From CAWUKT01 sp963923035 (GTDB lineage: Bacteria > Bacteroidota > Bacteroidia > J057 > JADKCL01): a DNA stretch of 64,000 nt. The DNA is taken from assembly GCA_963923035.1 (NCBI GenBank), contig CAWUKT010000005.1, positions 1 through 64,000 on the forward strand, written 5' to 3'. Positions within the stretch are counted from its first letter, which is position 1. Every line of letters begins with the position of its first letter. The notes under the pieces were generated by a model. That model was not told the DNA's origin. It was given only the letters and a program-made list of their open reading frames with translations, and did no database searches. This document shows positions 1 through 8,205 of the stretch, one piece after another. The translations under genes were made by a program, and so were the position numbers.

Positions 1-270
1 GTTCCAAAAGCTGTTTCTGAAGTTAAACGGGACACGTATGCCCCCTCCCCACCTCGAAGGTAAATACCCCCTACCTCCAACCCGAATTAAATCTCATTCT
101 ACCCCTTTCAATTCCGCTGTGTCTCCCATTCTTTCATTTCCACCTTTCTTCCATTTCCACATTGATCCAATTTCCCCATTTGCACATTTTCCCCACTCCC
201 CTCCACCCCAAAACAGCGAATCCACCGTCCGGATTTGAAATTTGGCCGGGGAAAATAGAAATTTGTCGAC

Positions 271-2214
271 GTGATCACACTCGACAACATCGGATTCGAA
301 TTCAGCGGGCGCTGGCTCTACCGCAGCTCCACCCTCCAGATCAAACCCGGCGACCGGATTGGACTCGTGGGGCGCAACGGAACGGGCAAGACGACCCTGA
401 TCCGGCTAATTACCGGAGAACTCCGGGCCGCCGAAGGGCAGATTTCCATGGCCAAAAGCGTCAAAATTGGCTGGCTGAACCAGGAAATGCAGTCCCTGGA
501 GTCGGACCAGACCGTCTTGCAGGTGGCCTTGGAGGCCTTTGAGGATGTCATGGCCGCCCGCAAGGACATTGAACGGATCCTCAACGATCCGGCCCTGAAC
601 CACGACGAGCGACTCATTCAGCAGTTGACCGAAAAGCAGGCCTTTATCGAGGCGGTGGACGGCTATCAGATCGAAACCAAGGCGGCGACGATCCTCGCGG
701 GCCTGGGCTTCAGCGAACACGACCAGAACCAACCCTTCAATAATTTTTCGGGGGGATGGAGAATGCGGGTCATGCTGGCGCAATTGTTGTTGATGGAGCC
801 GGATTTATTGCTGTTGGACGAACCGACGAACCACCTGGACCTCCCTTCCATCGAGTGGATGGAGGATTACCTCAAGAATTTCCCGGGGGCATTTGTGATC
901 ATCTCGCACGACCGCCACTTCCTGGACCGCCTGATCACGACGACGGTAGAGATTGATCGCCAGCGCATTGTCCGTTACAAGGGCAACTATACTTTTTTCC
1001 TCCAGGAGAAGGAAGAACGCGCCGCCCAGCACCAACGGGAATACGAGAACCAACAAAAGATGATTGCGGAGACGGAACGGTTCATCAACCGGTTCCGGGC
1101 GAAGGCGACGAAGGCGAAACAGGTGCAGAGCAAGATCAAGTTGCTGGACAAAATTGAGCGGATCGCCCCGCCGGAAGCGGAGGCGGCCACGGTCAATTTC
1201 CAGTTTGCTCCCAATACGACGCCGGGTAAAAACATCCTTTACTTCGACGCCCACGAAAAACGCTACGGCCCCAAGCTCATCATCAAGGAATCTAAGGCCA
1301 CGATCATGCGCGGCGACAAGATTGCTTTGGTCGGTGCCAATGGGATCGGAAAATCTACGGTGCTGCGGATGGTGGCGAGCATGGAGCCCTTTGACGGGGA
1401 CAGCCGCCTCGGCCACAATGTGGAGCCGGGTTTCTTTGCCCAGCACCAGCTCGACGCCCTGACCCACGCAAATGATATCCTCGAAGAGATGTCCGACTAC
1501 GTTTACCAATTGGGTGAATCGCAGGTGCGGAGCATCCTGGGCGGGTTTCTCTTCACGGGAGATGACGTCTTCAAACGGATCGGCGTGTTGTCGGGAGGGG
1601 AAAAGAGCCGGGTGGCCCTGGCCAAGACCTTGCTGGCGGGGGCCAATTTTCTGCTGTTGGACGAACCGACGAACCACCTGGACATCCAGAGCATTGAAAT
1701 TCTGTGCGATGCCCTGATCGCGTACGAAGGCACCTTCATCGCGGTGTCGCACGACCGCTATTTTCTGCGGCGCGTCGCGAATAAGATCTGGTACATTGAG
1801 GACCAGCAACTGAAGGAGTATCCCGGGACCTACGGGGAATTTGAGGCGCATATGGCCCAACGGAAAGCGGCTGCGAATGGCCAGACCGCCCCGTCTAAAA
1901 AGAAGACCGCCCAGTCACCTTCGAAAGAACCCGCGAAGAAGCCCGTTTCCGATTACCACGCGGAGAAGGCCCGGCGGAAGAAGGAGCGCCAAGTGAAAAA
2001 CCAGTACCAGAAGGTGGAGGGGCAGATCATGGAGTTGGAGGAAGAACGGGAAAAGCTGTTGCAGAAAATGGCCGACCCAGAGATGGCGTCCAAATTCGAG
2101 GAGCTGGAGAAATTGCAGCAGGAAGTGAACCGGATTGACGGGGAATTGGGGCCGGCGCAGGAGAAATGGGAGGAATTGCTGATAGAGTTGGAGGAAATGG
2201 GCATTGAAGTCTAA
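271..2214 (+). CDS. ABC-F family ATPase (ribosome-associated translation factor, Uup/EttA-like)
   Basis: A 647-residue protein with two ABC ATPase domains and no membrane segments, the layout of ABC-F proteins that act on the ribosome rather than as transporters. Visible motifs are Walker A GRNGTGKT near residue 35 and GANGIGKS near 353, signatures FSGGW and LSGGE, and the Walker B/D-loop LLLLDEPTNHLD in each half. Between the domains is a charged helical linker, as expected for the tRNA-contacting arm. A Lys/Glu-rich C-terminal tail (about 540-647) is predicted coiled coil, as in Uup. The start is GTG at 271, because the family N-terminus begins exactly there. The next gene follows within 10 bases. 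Family is certain; the subfamily is inferred. Confidence 0.95.
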   Translation: MITLDNIGFEFSGRWLYRSSTLQIKPGDRIGLVGRNGTGKTTLIRLITGELRAAEGQISMAKSVKIGWLNQEMQSLESDQTVLQVALEAFEDVMAARKDIERILNDPALNHDERLIQQLTEKQAFIEAVDGYQIETKAATILAGLGFSEHDQNQPFNNFSGGWRMRVMLAQLLLMEPDLLLLDEPTNHLDLPSIEWMEDYLKNFPGAFVIISHDRHFLDRLITTTVEIDRQRIVRYKGNYTFFLQEKEERAAQHQREYENQQKMIAETERFINRFRAKATKAKQVQSKIKLLDKIERIAPPEAEAATVNFQFAPNTTPGKNILYFDAHEKRYGPKLIIKESKATIMRGDKIALVGANGIGKSTVLRMVASMEPFDGDSRLGHNVEPGFFAQHQLDALTHANDILEEMSDYVYQLGESQVRSILGGFLFTGDDVFKRIGVLSGGEKSRVALAKTLLAGANFLLLDEPTNHLDIQSIEILCDALIAYEGTFIAVSHDRYFLRRVANKIWYIEDQQLKEYPGTYGEFEAHMAQRKAAANGQTAPSKKKTAQSPSKEPAKKPVSDYHAEKARRKKERQVKNQYQKVEGQIMELEEEREKLLQKMADPEMASKFEELEKLQQEVNRIDGELGPAQEKWEELLIELEEMGIEV

Positions 2215-2223
2215 TTGATTCGC

Positions 2224-2568
2224 ATGGAGATGGAAACAATTGATTTTGGCGTTTTTTTGAAGGTGGACATCCGGGTGGGTACGGTCCTCAGCGCTGAATT
2301 GAATGCAAAGGCGCGGAAACCCGCCTATCTATTGCGGGTGGACTTTGGGCCGGAACTGGGCGAAAAACTGAGCTCGGCCCAGATCACGGAGCACTATACG
2401 CTGGAAGAATTGCCGGGCCGCCAGGTGCTGGCGGTCGTGAACTTTCCGCCGAAGCGCATCGCCGGAATCAAATCGGAAGTCCTCGTCCTCGCGGCCGTGG
2501 ACGAAGCGCGGGGCACCATCCTGATCCAGCCCGATTCCCCCGTCGCCAACGGTACCCGTCTGCTATAA
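2224..2568 (+). CDS. csaA: CsaA-like tRNA-binding domain protein
   Basis: A small (about 114 residues) single-domain protein of the CsaA/Trbp111 OB-fold type, which binds tRNA and has been described as a secretion chaperone in Bacillus. The opening DFGVFLKVDIRVGTV and the later VNFPPKRIAGIKSEVLVL are the hallmark strands of this fold. A TTG at 2215 directly after the upstream stop is in frame, but ATG at 2224 is the better start. It sits 9 bases behind the ABC-F gene, so the two are probably cotranscribed. The length is normal for the family. The domain assignment is firm; the cellular role is inferred. Confidence 0.9.
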   Translation: MEMETIDFGVFLKVDIRVGTVLSAELNAKARKPAYLLRVDFGPELGEKLSSAQITEHYTLEELPGRQVLAVVNFPPKRIAGIKSEVLVLAAVDEARGTILIQPDSPVANGTRLL

Positions 2569-2654
2569 GTACATTTTCCCCTTTTCTACCCATTTATTGC
2601 CCTTTTTTGCCTCCCAACTTGCCGGGATTCAGTTTTATTTCACCAAAACTTTGA

Positions 2655-2662
2655 TAACTTTG
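2655..2662 (+). promoter_or_regulatory. Bacteroidota -7 promoter box
   Basis: TAACTTTG matches the Bacteroidota -7 consensus TAnnTTTG exactly. A T-rich stretch (2633-2636) lies about 18 bases upstream where the -33 box belongs. It would give a leader of roughly 35-40 bases for the leucine dehydrogenase gene at 2706. Confidence 0.65.
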
Positions 2663-2705
2663 TGACCCAAATAAAACGCATAAGCTCTTTTACTTATTCA
2701 TTCTA

Positions 2706-3815
2706 ATGTTGGAAGTAAAAAAAATTAACGAAACGGGTCTTGAGGAGCAAAAAGTCTTCGGTCCGTTGGCTGATTTGGGGCACGAACAAGTGCTTTTTTG
2801 CAGCGACAATGAACTCGGCCTGAAAGCCATCATTGCGATCCACAATACGACCATCGGGCCGGCCCTCGGCGGAACCCGCATGTGGACTTACGCTTCCGAC
2901 CTCGACGCGCTGAACGATGTGTTGCGCCTCTCCCGGGGCATGACCTTCAAAGCGGCCATCTCAGGCATCAATCTGGGAGGCGGGAAGGCAGTCATCATCG
3001 GCAATCCGCGGGGTTCGCTGAAGTCGGAGGCCTATATGCGTCGGTTTGGGAAGTTTGTAAACAACCTCAACGGAAAATACATCACGGCGGAAGATGTCGG
3101 CACGACCACGAAGGACATGGAGTATATCCGCATGTCCACGAAGCATGTCACGGGGATTCCCGTGAACATGGGCGGCAGTGGCGACCCCTCCCCGGTTACG
3201 GCTTACGGCACCTACCTGGGCATCAAGGCCAGCATGAAGAAGCTGACCGGCTCGGACAACCTCGCCGGAAAGCGCGTCGTCGTCCAGGGCGTCGGCAATG
3301 TGGGCTATTACCTCTGTGAATTGCTCCAAAAGGATGGCGCGGAGATTTTTGTCTTCGACATCTTCGAGGACAAGCTGAAGCGTGTGGTGGACGAATTTGG
3401 GGTGACGGTGATTGACGAGGCCGACGTGTACAACTACGACGCCGATGTCTTCGCTCCCTGTGCCCTCGGGGCCATCCTGAACGAGCGGACCATTCCTGAG
3501 ATGCGCTATGCCATCGTTGCGGGGGGTGCCAACAACCAGTTGGCCGACGAAGTCGCCGATGGAGAGCGCCTGAAAGAGCGCGGCATCATCTGGGCGCCTG
3601 ACTTCCTGATCAATGCCGGTGGACTCATCAACGTCTACACCGAATTGGAAGGGTATAACCGCGACCGCGCCCTGAGCCGGGCCGACAAAATTTACGACAC
3701 CTGTATCCGCTGCTTCGATTACGCCGAGGAAAATGACATTACGACCTCCAAGGCTTCCATCGAACTTGCACAGCAGCGGATCGACGCTATTGCTCATTTG
3801 AGCCACTATATTTAA
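2706..3815 (+). CDS. Leucine (Glu/Leu/Phe/Val family) dehydrogenase
   Basis: A 369-residue NAD-dependent amino-acid dehydrogenase, most like leucine dehydrogenase, which oxidatively deaminates branched-chain amino acids to 2-oxo acids. The N-terminal substrate domain has the conserved GGTRMW, GMTFKAAISG (catalytic Lys) and NLGGGKAVI motifs. The Rossmann half follows with VVVQGVGNVGYYL, a GxGxxG-type nucleotide site. APCALGAILN and GGANNQL are also typical of the group. Length and start are normal. It has its own promoter box upstream and appears monocistronic. Leu versus Val or Phe preference cannot be read from sequence. Confidence 0.93.
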   Translation: MLEVKKINETGLEEQKVFGPLADLGHEQVLFCSDNELGLKAIIAIHNTTIGPALGGTRMWTYASDLDALNDVLRLSRGMTFKAAISGINLGGGKAVIIGNPRGSLKSEAYMRRFGKFVNNLNGKYITAEDVGTTTKDMEYIRMSTKHVTGIPVNMGGSGDPSPVTAYGTYLGIKASMKKLTGSDNLAGKRVVVQGVGNVGYYLCELLQKDGAEIFVFDIFEDKLKRVVDEFGVTVIDEADVYNYDADVFAPCALGAILNERTIPEMRYAIVAGGANNQLADEVADGERLKERGIIWAPDFLINAGGLINVYTELEGYNRDRALSRADKIYDTCIRCFDYAEENDITTSKASIELAQQRIDAIAHLSHYI

Positions 3816-3886
3816 ATTAAATCAACAACGTACTTGGGCAAGCTGATCAACAGATTGCATTCGTTCTTACATTTACAAAGCACCCT

Positions 3887-4435
3887 ATGATTTCCAGAAG
3901 GCAAATACGCATCAAAGTTATGCAAGCCATTTACGCCTGGCACTGTACCGAGTACAGCCATGCGCAGACCTTTGAACTCAATCTCCAGGAATTCGCCGAA
4001 GAAATTCGGTCCTACGAGCGGAAAAAGGGCGACAAAGGTGATTCCCGCCTCCTGACGGAGCTGTTTTACGCGACGATGGAGCGGCAGGGAGAATTCGACG
4101 AGATGATCCAACGGAAGGCGGAGAACTGGGAATTGGAGCGGATTGCTTTGATTGATCGGATTCTGATGCAAATGGGTATCTGCGAGATGTTGACCTTTGA
4201 GGAGATTCCCATCAAGGTGACCATCAACGAATACCTTGAGATTGCGAAGAAGTACAGCACGCCCAAGAGTTCGAAGTTCATCAACGGCATCCTGGACAGC
4301 ACCTATATCGAGTTGAAAAACACGGAGAAGATCCAGAAACGGGGCCGGGGCCTGATCGAGGAATCCATTCCCAAGGGCCGTCCCCAGCAGGGTCAGCGGC
4401 GCAAGCGTCCCCGCATCAAAAGAGATGAACCTTAA
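3887..4435 (+). CDS. nusB: Transcription antitermination factor NusB
   Basis: A 182-residue NusB, an all-helical RNA-binding protein acting with NusE (S10) on boxA RNA in rRNA antitermination. The start RRQIRIKVMQAIYAW is the family arginine-rich N-terminus, and LIDRILMQMGICEML followed by IPIKVTINEYLEIAKKYSTPKSSKF is the classic C-terminal core. Many Bacteroidota NusB proteins are near 300 residues; this is the compact form with an extra basic tail (RGRG...RRKRPRIKRDEP) of about 35 residues. It stands just before the DUF1573-yajC-ybbR-coaE operon, a common neighbourhood in the phylum, but 296 bases separate them. Confidence 0.93.
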   Translation: MISRRQIRIKVMQAIYAWHCTEYSHAQTFELNLQEFAEEIRSYERKKGDKGDSRLLTELFYATMERQGEFDEMIQRKAENWELERIALIDRILMQMGICEMLTFEEIPIKVTINEYLEIAKKYSTPKSSKFINGILDSTYIELKNTEKIQKRGRGLIEESIPKGRPQQGQRRKRPRIKRDEP

Positions 4436-4457
4436 GCCCGTCGGGCGTTCTTTGTTT
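4436..4457 (+). terminator. Possible weak terminator after nusB
   Basis: Directly after the nusB stop, GCCC-gtc-GGGC can form a very short stem, followed by a T-rich stretch (TTCTTTGTTTT). The stem is only 4 base pairs, so this is tentative. The rest of 4458-4731 shows no gene; it carries a T-rich AT stretch near 4680 that may be the promoter for the DUF1573 operon. Confidence 0.3.
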
Positions 4458-4731
4458 TGCCTCCACCGTCCTGCTATGGAAGCTTGGAAGGCTTGAGATG
4501 GACGAAAGGAGAATGAGCGGGGAAATCAGGAGATGAAGGGCAAAGGAAAAAAGAGCGTGGTCCGGAGGGAAACAGCAAATGAAGTAGCTGGATGCGGGAT
4601 CGAAATCAACAAAGCATCCCGATTCAAAAAATAAATAACTAATCCCTTAGTGAAAACATTTAAAATGTGAACAGAGTATTGTAATTTTACTCGCATTAAA
4701 TGATCTCACTAAACTAGAATTCAAAATACTC

Positions 4732-5268
4732 ATGAAGAAACTCGGAATTTTCGCACTCGCTGCTCTCCTATTTGTAGGTGTCTCCGCTTGTGAAGACAAA
4801 GGCGAAGGTGGCCAGGGAACTGAAACCACTGCTGCTACCAACAACGCGGCCGGCAACGAGGGCGCTACCGCCAATGAAGGTGCCACGGCTGGGAACACAG
4901 CTGGCGACAAAGGAAGCTCCGCTACCACCGCTCAGCCCGCCTCTACCCTCCCCGTGACCAACATCGAATTCTTTGAAGACTCTTATAACTTCGGTGAAAT
5001 CAAAGAAGGCGAGAAAGTAAAGCACACCTTCCGTTTCAAAAACTCTGGTGCCAACCCGCTGAAGGTCGAGAACGTAAAGCCGTCCTGCGGTTGTACTGCC
5101 TCTGACTACACCAAGGAAGAAATTGCTCCCGGTGCTGAAGGCTTTGTTGAAATCGAATTCAACTCTGCCAACAAGAACGGTATCATCAAGAAGACCGTTA
5201 CGGTAACCACCAACACCGAGCCCCGCAACAAGATACTGTCCTTCTCCGGCGAAGTCATCAAGGAATAA
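4732..5268 (+). CDS. DUF1573 lipoprotein
   Basis: A 178-residue exported protein. The first 20 residues are a lipoprotein signal peptide ending in the lipobox VSAC. A low-complexity Ala/Gly/Thr/Asn/Glu linker (about 25-75), containing near-repeats of NEGATA, leads to one DUF1573 immunoglobulin-like domain (about 80-178) with FGEIKEGEKVKHTFRFKN and PSCGCT. DUF1573 proteins are common envelope proteins of Bacteroidota with no fixed biochemical role. First gene of a run with yajC (21-base gap), ybbR, coaE and the MBL nuclease. Codon use looks more biased than in the neighbours, suggesting high expression (an impression, not calculated). Confidence 0.88.
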   Translation: MKKLGIFALAALLFVGVSACEDKGEGGQGTETTAATNNAAGNEGATANEGATAGNTAGDKGSSATTAQPASTLPVTNIEFFEDSYNFGEIKEGEKVKHTFRFKNSGANPLKVENVKPSCGCTASDYTKEEIAPGAEGFVEIEFNSANKNGIIKKTVTVTTNTEPRNKILSFSGEVIKE

Positions 5269-5289
5269 TCGGACTTACACACAATCTGA

Positions 5290-5616
5290 ATGACTCTACT
5301 CGATATCATATTTCTGCAGGATGCAGGCGCGGAACAAGGTAGTCCCTGGTCGATGTTCATCATGTTTGGTGCCATCATCGTGGTGTTCTACTTTTTCATG
5401 ATCCGTCCTCAGCAGAAGAAGCAAAAGGAAGAGCGGATGTTCCGTGAGACCCTGGAAAAGGGCGATAAGATCACCACCATCGGTGGTCTTCACGGAAAGG
5501 TGATCTCCGTTGGTGACCAAACTGCCAAGGTCGAATTGGCCAAAGGGTTTGAAGTTACCATGGAAAAGGCCGCTTTGAAGCCGGTGATTGATCCCGCAGC
5601 CCAGAAAAAGAAATAG
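5290..5616 (+). CDS. yajC: Preprotein translocase subunit YajC
   Basis: A 108-residue YajC, the small membrane subunit that joins SecDF in the Sec machinery. One membrane segment (about 20-38, FIMFGAIIVVFYFFMI) is followed by the diagnostic RPQQKKQKEE and then GDKITTIGGLHGKVISVGDQTAKVEL. Length is normal. The stop is TAG at 5614-5616 and the next gene starts 6 bases later, so translation is probably coupled. secDF is not in this window. Confidence 0.94.
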   Translation: MTLLDIIFLQDAGAEQGSPWSMFIMFGAIIVVFYFFMIRPQQKKQKEERMFRETLEKGDKITTIGGLHGKVISVGDQTAKVELAKGFEVTMEKAALKPVIDPAAQKKK

Positions 5617-5622
5617 TGACTG

Positions 5623-6597
5623 GTGCTGCGACGGTATCTGGAATCGCTCCTTCAGAGGATTAGCCCCTCCGAAAAGCCTGACCGCAATCAATGGGTGGCG
5701 ATAAGCATATCATTTGTGCTTGCCGTCACCCTTTGGTTTTTGGTGACCCTCAATACGCAGGATTTTGTCTCGCGGTTTGAGGTTCCCGTCAAGGTGGTCA
5801 ACGTCTCGAAGGACGTTCAGTTGAGCGGAGGTTACCCGACCTCCCTCGAAGTGGAATCCCGCGGACGCGGGATCGAACTCCTCAACGAATACTTCGAACC
5901 TTCCAAGGATACCATCCGAATTGATTTCCAAACTTTCCGGGACCAGGAATACTTCATCGCCAGCAATAACTTCTCCGTGATCAATGCGGCGCTGAAGAAC
6001 GATATCCGGGCCATCCGGGTCACCCCCGACAGTATTCCCCTGGTCTTTGGCCGCCGCGCCACCCGGCGCGTCCCCCTCGTCCCCAACCACCGCTTAGATC
6101 TGCCCCTGGGCTTCCGCAATGTCCTCGGTTTCCAACCGGACCAGGACAGCGTCGACGTCTCCGGCCCCCAGAAAAAGCTGGACACCCTGAAGTTCTGGCG
6201 GACCGAACGGGTCAATATCCCCGTCGACAAGGCTGGTCCCATTCAGGTTCCGGTCGAACGCCGCCCCTTCTTCCAGGTCATCCCCAAGATCATTACCCTG
6301 CCGGTGGAGCCCCTCGCCTACACCGAAAAGGAAATGCGGATTCCCGTTTTCCCCGCCAACCTTCCCGCCGATACCCGCCTCCGTTTGACGCCCGACAGCG
6401 TCAATGTCCGGGTGCTGGTGCCGGTGGAAAGCTATGAGACCGTGGAGAACTCCAACCTGTTCTTCGAAGTCAATTTCGAAGACCTGGACCGGCGAAGCCG
6501 CTACGCCATCCCCTATTCCCGCAATTTCCCCGACCGCGTTATCCTCCAACGCTTCACTCCCATCCGCCTCGAATACCTGATCATCAAAGAGCTATGA
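5623..6597 (+). CDS. YbbR-like domain protein (CdaR-like)
   Basis: A 324-residue membrane-anchored protein with one N-terminal transmembrane helix (about 24-44, WVAISISFVLAVTLWFLVTL) and an extracytoplasmic region of YbbR-type beta repeats (for example FEVPVKVVNV, DSIPLVFGRRATRRVPLVPN, VDVSGPQKKLDTL). In Firmicutes, YbbR/CdaR proteins regulate a diadenylate cyclase; in Bacteroidota the gene usually sits between yajC and coaE, as here, and its role is less clear. Start is GTG at 5623. The stop overlaps the coaE start (ATGA at 6594-6597), indicating translational coupling. Confidence 0.85.
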   Translation: MLRRYLESLLQRISPSEKPDRNQWVAISISFVLAVTLWFLVTLNTQDFVSRFEVPVKVVNVSKDVQLSGGYPTSLEVESRGRGIELLNEYFEPSKDTIRIDFQTFRDQEYFIASNNFSVINAALKNDIRAIRVTPDSIPLVFGRRATRRVPLVPNHRLDLPLGFRNVLGFQPDQDSVDVSGPQKKLDTLKFWRTERVNIPVDKAGPIQVPVERRPFFQVIPKIITLPVEPLAYTEKEMRIPVFPANLPADTRLRLTPDSVNVRVLVPVESYETVENSNLFFEVNFEDLDRRSRYAIPYSRNFPDRVILQRFTPIRLEYLIIKEL

Positions 6598-7199
6598 GCA
6601 TCAAAGAAATTGGGTTGACCGGAGGGATTGGAAGTGGAAAAAGCTACGTCGCCCGCCAGTTTGAGGCCTTGGGCTACCAATGTTATTATGCTGATCAGCG
6701 GGCCAAGGCTCTGTACGTGGAAAATGCAGCCATGAAGGCGCAGGTGATTGCCTTATTTGGAGCTGGAATCTATTTCCCCGACGGACAATTGGACCGCAAG
6801 CAATTGGGATCGATTGTGTTTCAGGACCGGGAAAAGCTGGCCCAACTGAATGCCATTGTGCATCCGGCTACCTTGCGGGACTTCGAGGAGTGGCGGGATG
6901 AGCTGGTTGCCTCGGGTTATAGGCTGCCCTTCCTGTTGAAGGAAGCGGCGATTCTGTACGAGGCCGGGAGCAATATTGGATTGGACGGAGTGATCTCCGT
7001 TTATGCGCCGAAGCGGATCCGTCTGGGACGGGTCGTCAAGCGGGATACCACCGACCTGGATGCGGTCCTGGACCGCATGGACAAGCAGTATCCTGAGACC
7101 TACAAGCTCCGCCACGCCGATTTCATCATCTACAACGATGGCCACGCCCTCGCCCCCCAAATCCAGGCGGCCATCGACTTCTTTTCCCCTTCCGTATGA
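6594..7199 (+). CDS. coaE: Dephospho-CoA kinase
   Basis: A 201-residue P-loop kinase that phosphorylates dephospho-CoA at the 3'-hydroxyl, the last step of coenzyme A synthesis. Walker A is GGIGSGKS at about residues 10-17. CYYADQRAK and AILYEAGSN fit the CoA-binding and lid regions, and RM(D)KQYPETYKLRHADFIIYND is the usual C-terminal part. Normal length. It overlaps ybbR at its start and the MBL nuclease gene at its end (ATGA both times), so it is in the middle of a tightly coupled operon. Confidence 0.94.
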   Translation: MSIKEIGLTGGIGSGKSYVARQFEALGYQCYYADQRAKALYVENAAMKAQVIALFGAGIYFPDGQLDRKQLGSIVFQDREKLAQLNAIVHPATLRDFEEWRDELVASGYRLPFLLKEAAILYEAGSNIGLDGVISVYAPKRIRLGRVVKRDTTDLDAVLDRMDKQYPETYKLRHADFIIYNDGHALAPQIQAAIDFFSPSV

Positions 7200-8152
7200 G
7201 GCCATTTGATTGGATCGAACCGACCGACATTGGGTTCTTCTGCCGTCCCGGCACGTTTTACCTGGATCCCAAGCGTTCGGTGCCGCGGGCAGTGGCTTCC
7301 CACGCCCACGCGGACCATTATCCGAGCCGGCTCGGAGAGGTGCATGGCCATCCGGCGACCTTGGCCCTTGCCAAGGCCCGTTACAGGAGCCAGGCGGGCC
7401 GGGTGACCGTTCCCCATGGCTACCACGAGACCTTTGCCCTGGGGGACTTAGAAGTGACGCTATTGCCCGCTGGGCACATGCTGGGCAGTTGCCAGGTCAT
7501 GGTCCACTATCCCAAGCGCGACGAGACCCTGTTGTACTCAGGCGATTTTGCCCTCCAGCCCAATGCGACTTGTGCTCCCCTGGTCTATCCCGATCGGAAG
7601 GTCGACCTCCTGATTTGCGAGAGTACATTCGGGAAAAAGGAGCTTCACGCAACGCCCGAAGAGAGCCTAGCCAAAGTGTTGGAAAAGAGTCGCTTACCCA
7701 TGTTGGTGGCGGCCTACTCGATGGGCAAGGCCCAACGGATGAATGCCCTTTTGCAGAAGGTGGATCCGGACCTGCCGGTTTTCGTACACCGGGTGATCCT
7801 GCCCTTTCACCGGGTCTACGAAGAGCAAGGGATCGAATTGGGGAATTATGCGCCTTACCACCGCAAAACCGCCAAGTTCACGTCCCGTTACGCCTATCTC
7901 ATCCCGCCCCGGGCGCTGAGCAGTTACCAGAATGACATCCGCTACCACCGCGTCTTTGCGAGTGGCTGGAACCAAAAGAAGAAATACTATTTCCTGGAAG
8001 ACCGGCTGGACATCTCGGACCATGCGGCTGCGCATGAAATCCAGGCCTATATCGAACGGGTTGCGCCCCAGGAGGTCTGGTTCTGGCACGGCTATCCGGA
8101 AGAGCTGATCCCGTGGTGCGAAGCCCGGGGAATCCGCGCCAAGGAAGTCTGA
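7196..8152 (+). CDS. MBL-fold nuclease (ligase-associated exonuclease type)
   Basis: A 318-residue metallo-beta-lactamase-fold protein resembling bacterial exonucleases of the SNM1/CPSF group. SHAHADHY near residue 38 is the HxHxDH metal motif; further ligands are GHMLGS and SGDFA. Family members trim DNA ends and often sit beside an ATP-dependent ligase and a helicase, but here the gene is coupled instead to coaE by a 4-base overlap. No ligase or helicase is present in this stretch. Fold and metal sites are clear; DNA rather than RNA as substrate is inferred. Confidence 0.85.
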   Translation: MRPFDWIEPTDIGFFCRPGTFYLDPKRSVPRAVASHAHADHYPSRLGEVHGHPATLALAKARYRSQAGRVTVPHGYHETFALGDLEVTLLPAGHMLGSCQVMVHYPKRDETLLYSGDFALQPNATCAPLVYPDRKVDLLICESTFGKKELHATPEESLAKVLEKSRLPMLVAAYSMGKAQRMNALLQKVDPDLPVFVHRVILPFHRVYEEQGIELGNYAPYHRKTAKFTSRYAYLIPPRALSSYQNDIRYHRVFASGWNQKKKYYFLEDRLDISDHAAAHEIQAYIERVAPQEVWFWHGYPEELIPWCEARGIRAKEV

Positions 8153-8193
8153 GCAAGCCTCATTTTGCGCTTCTCTCCTGCCCTTCCGTTCCC

Positions 8194-8201
8194 TATCTTT
8201 G
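8194..8201 (+). promoter_or_regulatory. Bacteroidota -7 promoter box, abutting the start codon
   Basis: TATCTTTG is an exact TAnnTTTG match ending only 4 bases before the ATG at 8206. If used, transcription would begin at or next to the start codon, giving a leaderless or almost leaderless mRNA. A TTG at 8165-8167 is 26 bases upstream, somewhat far for a -33 box. Confidence 0.6.
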
Positions 8202-8205
8202 CCGC

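Noticed and set aside
38..290. Short open frames on both strands at the left edge.
   Set aside because: Pyrimidine-rich low-complexity translation with no start signals; treated as intergenic sequence before the ABC-F gene.
805..1860. A 351-codon minus-strand frame opposite the ABC-F gene.
   Set aside because: Antisense shadow; its repeated VVRRFVQQQ segments are the reverse of the two Walker B regions of the ABC-F protein.
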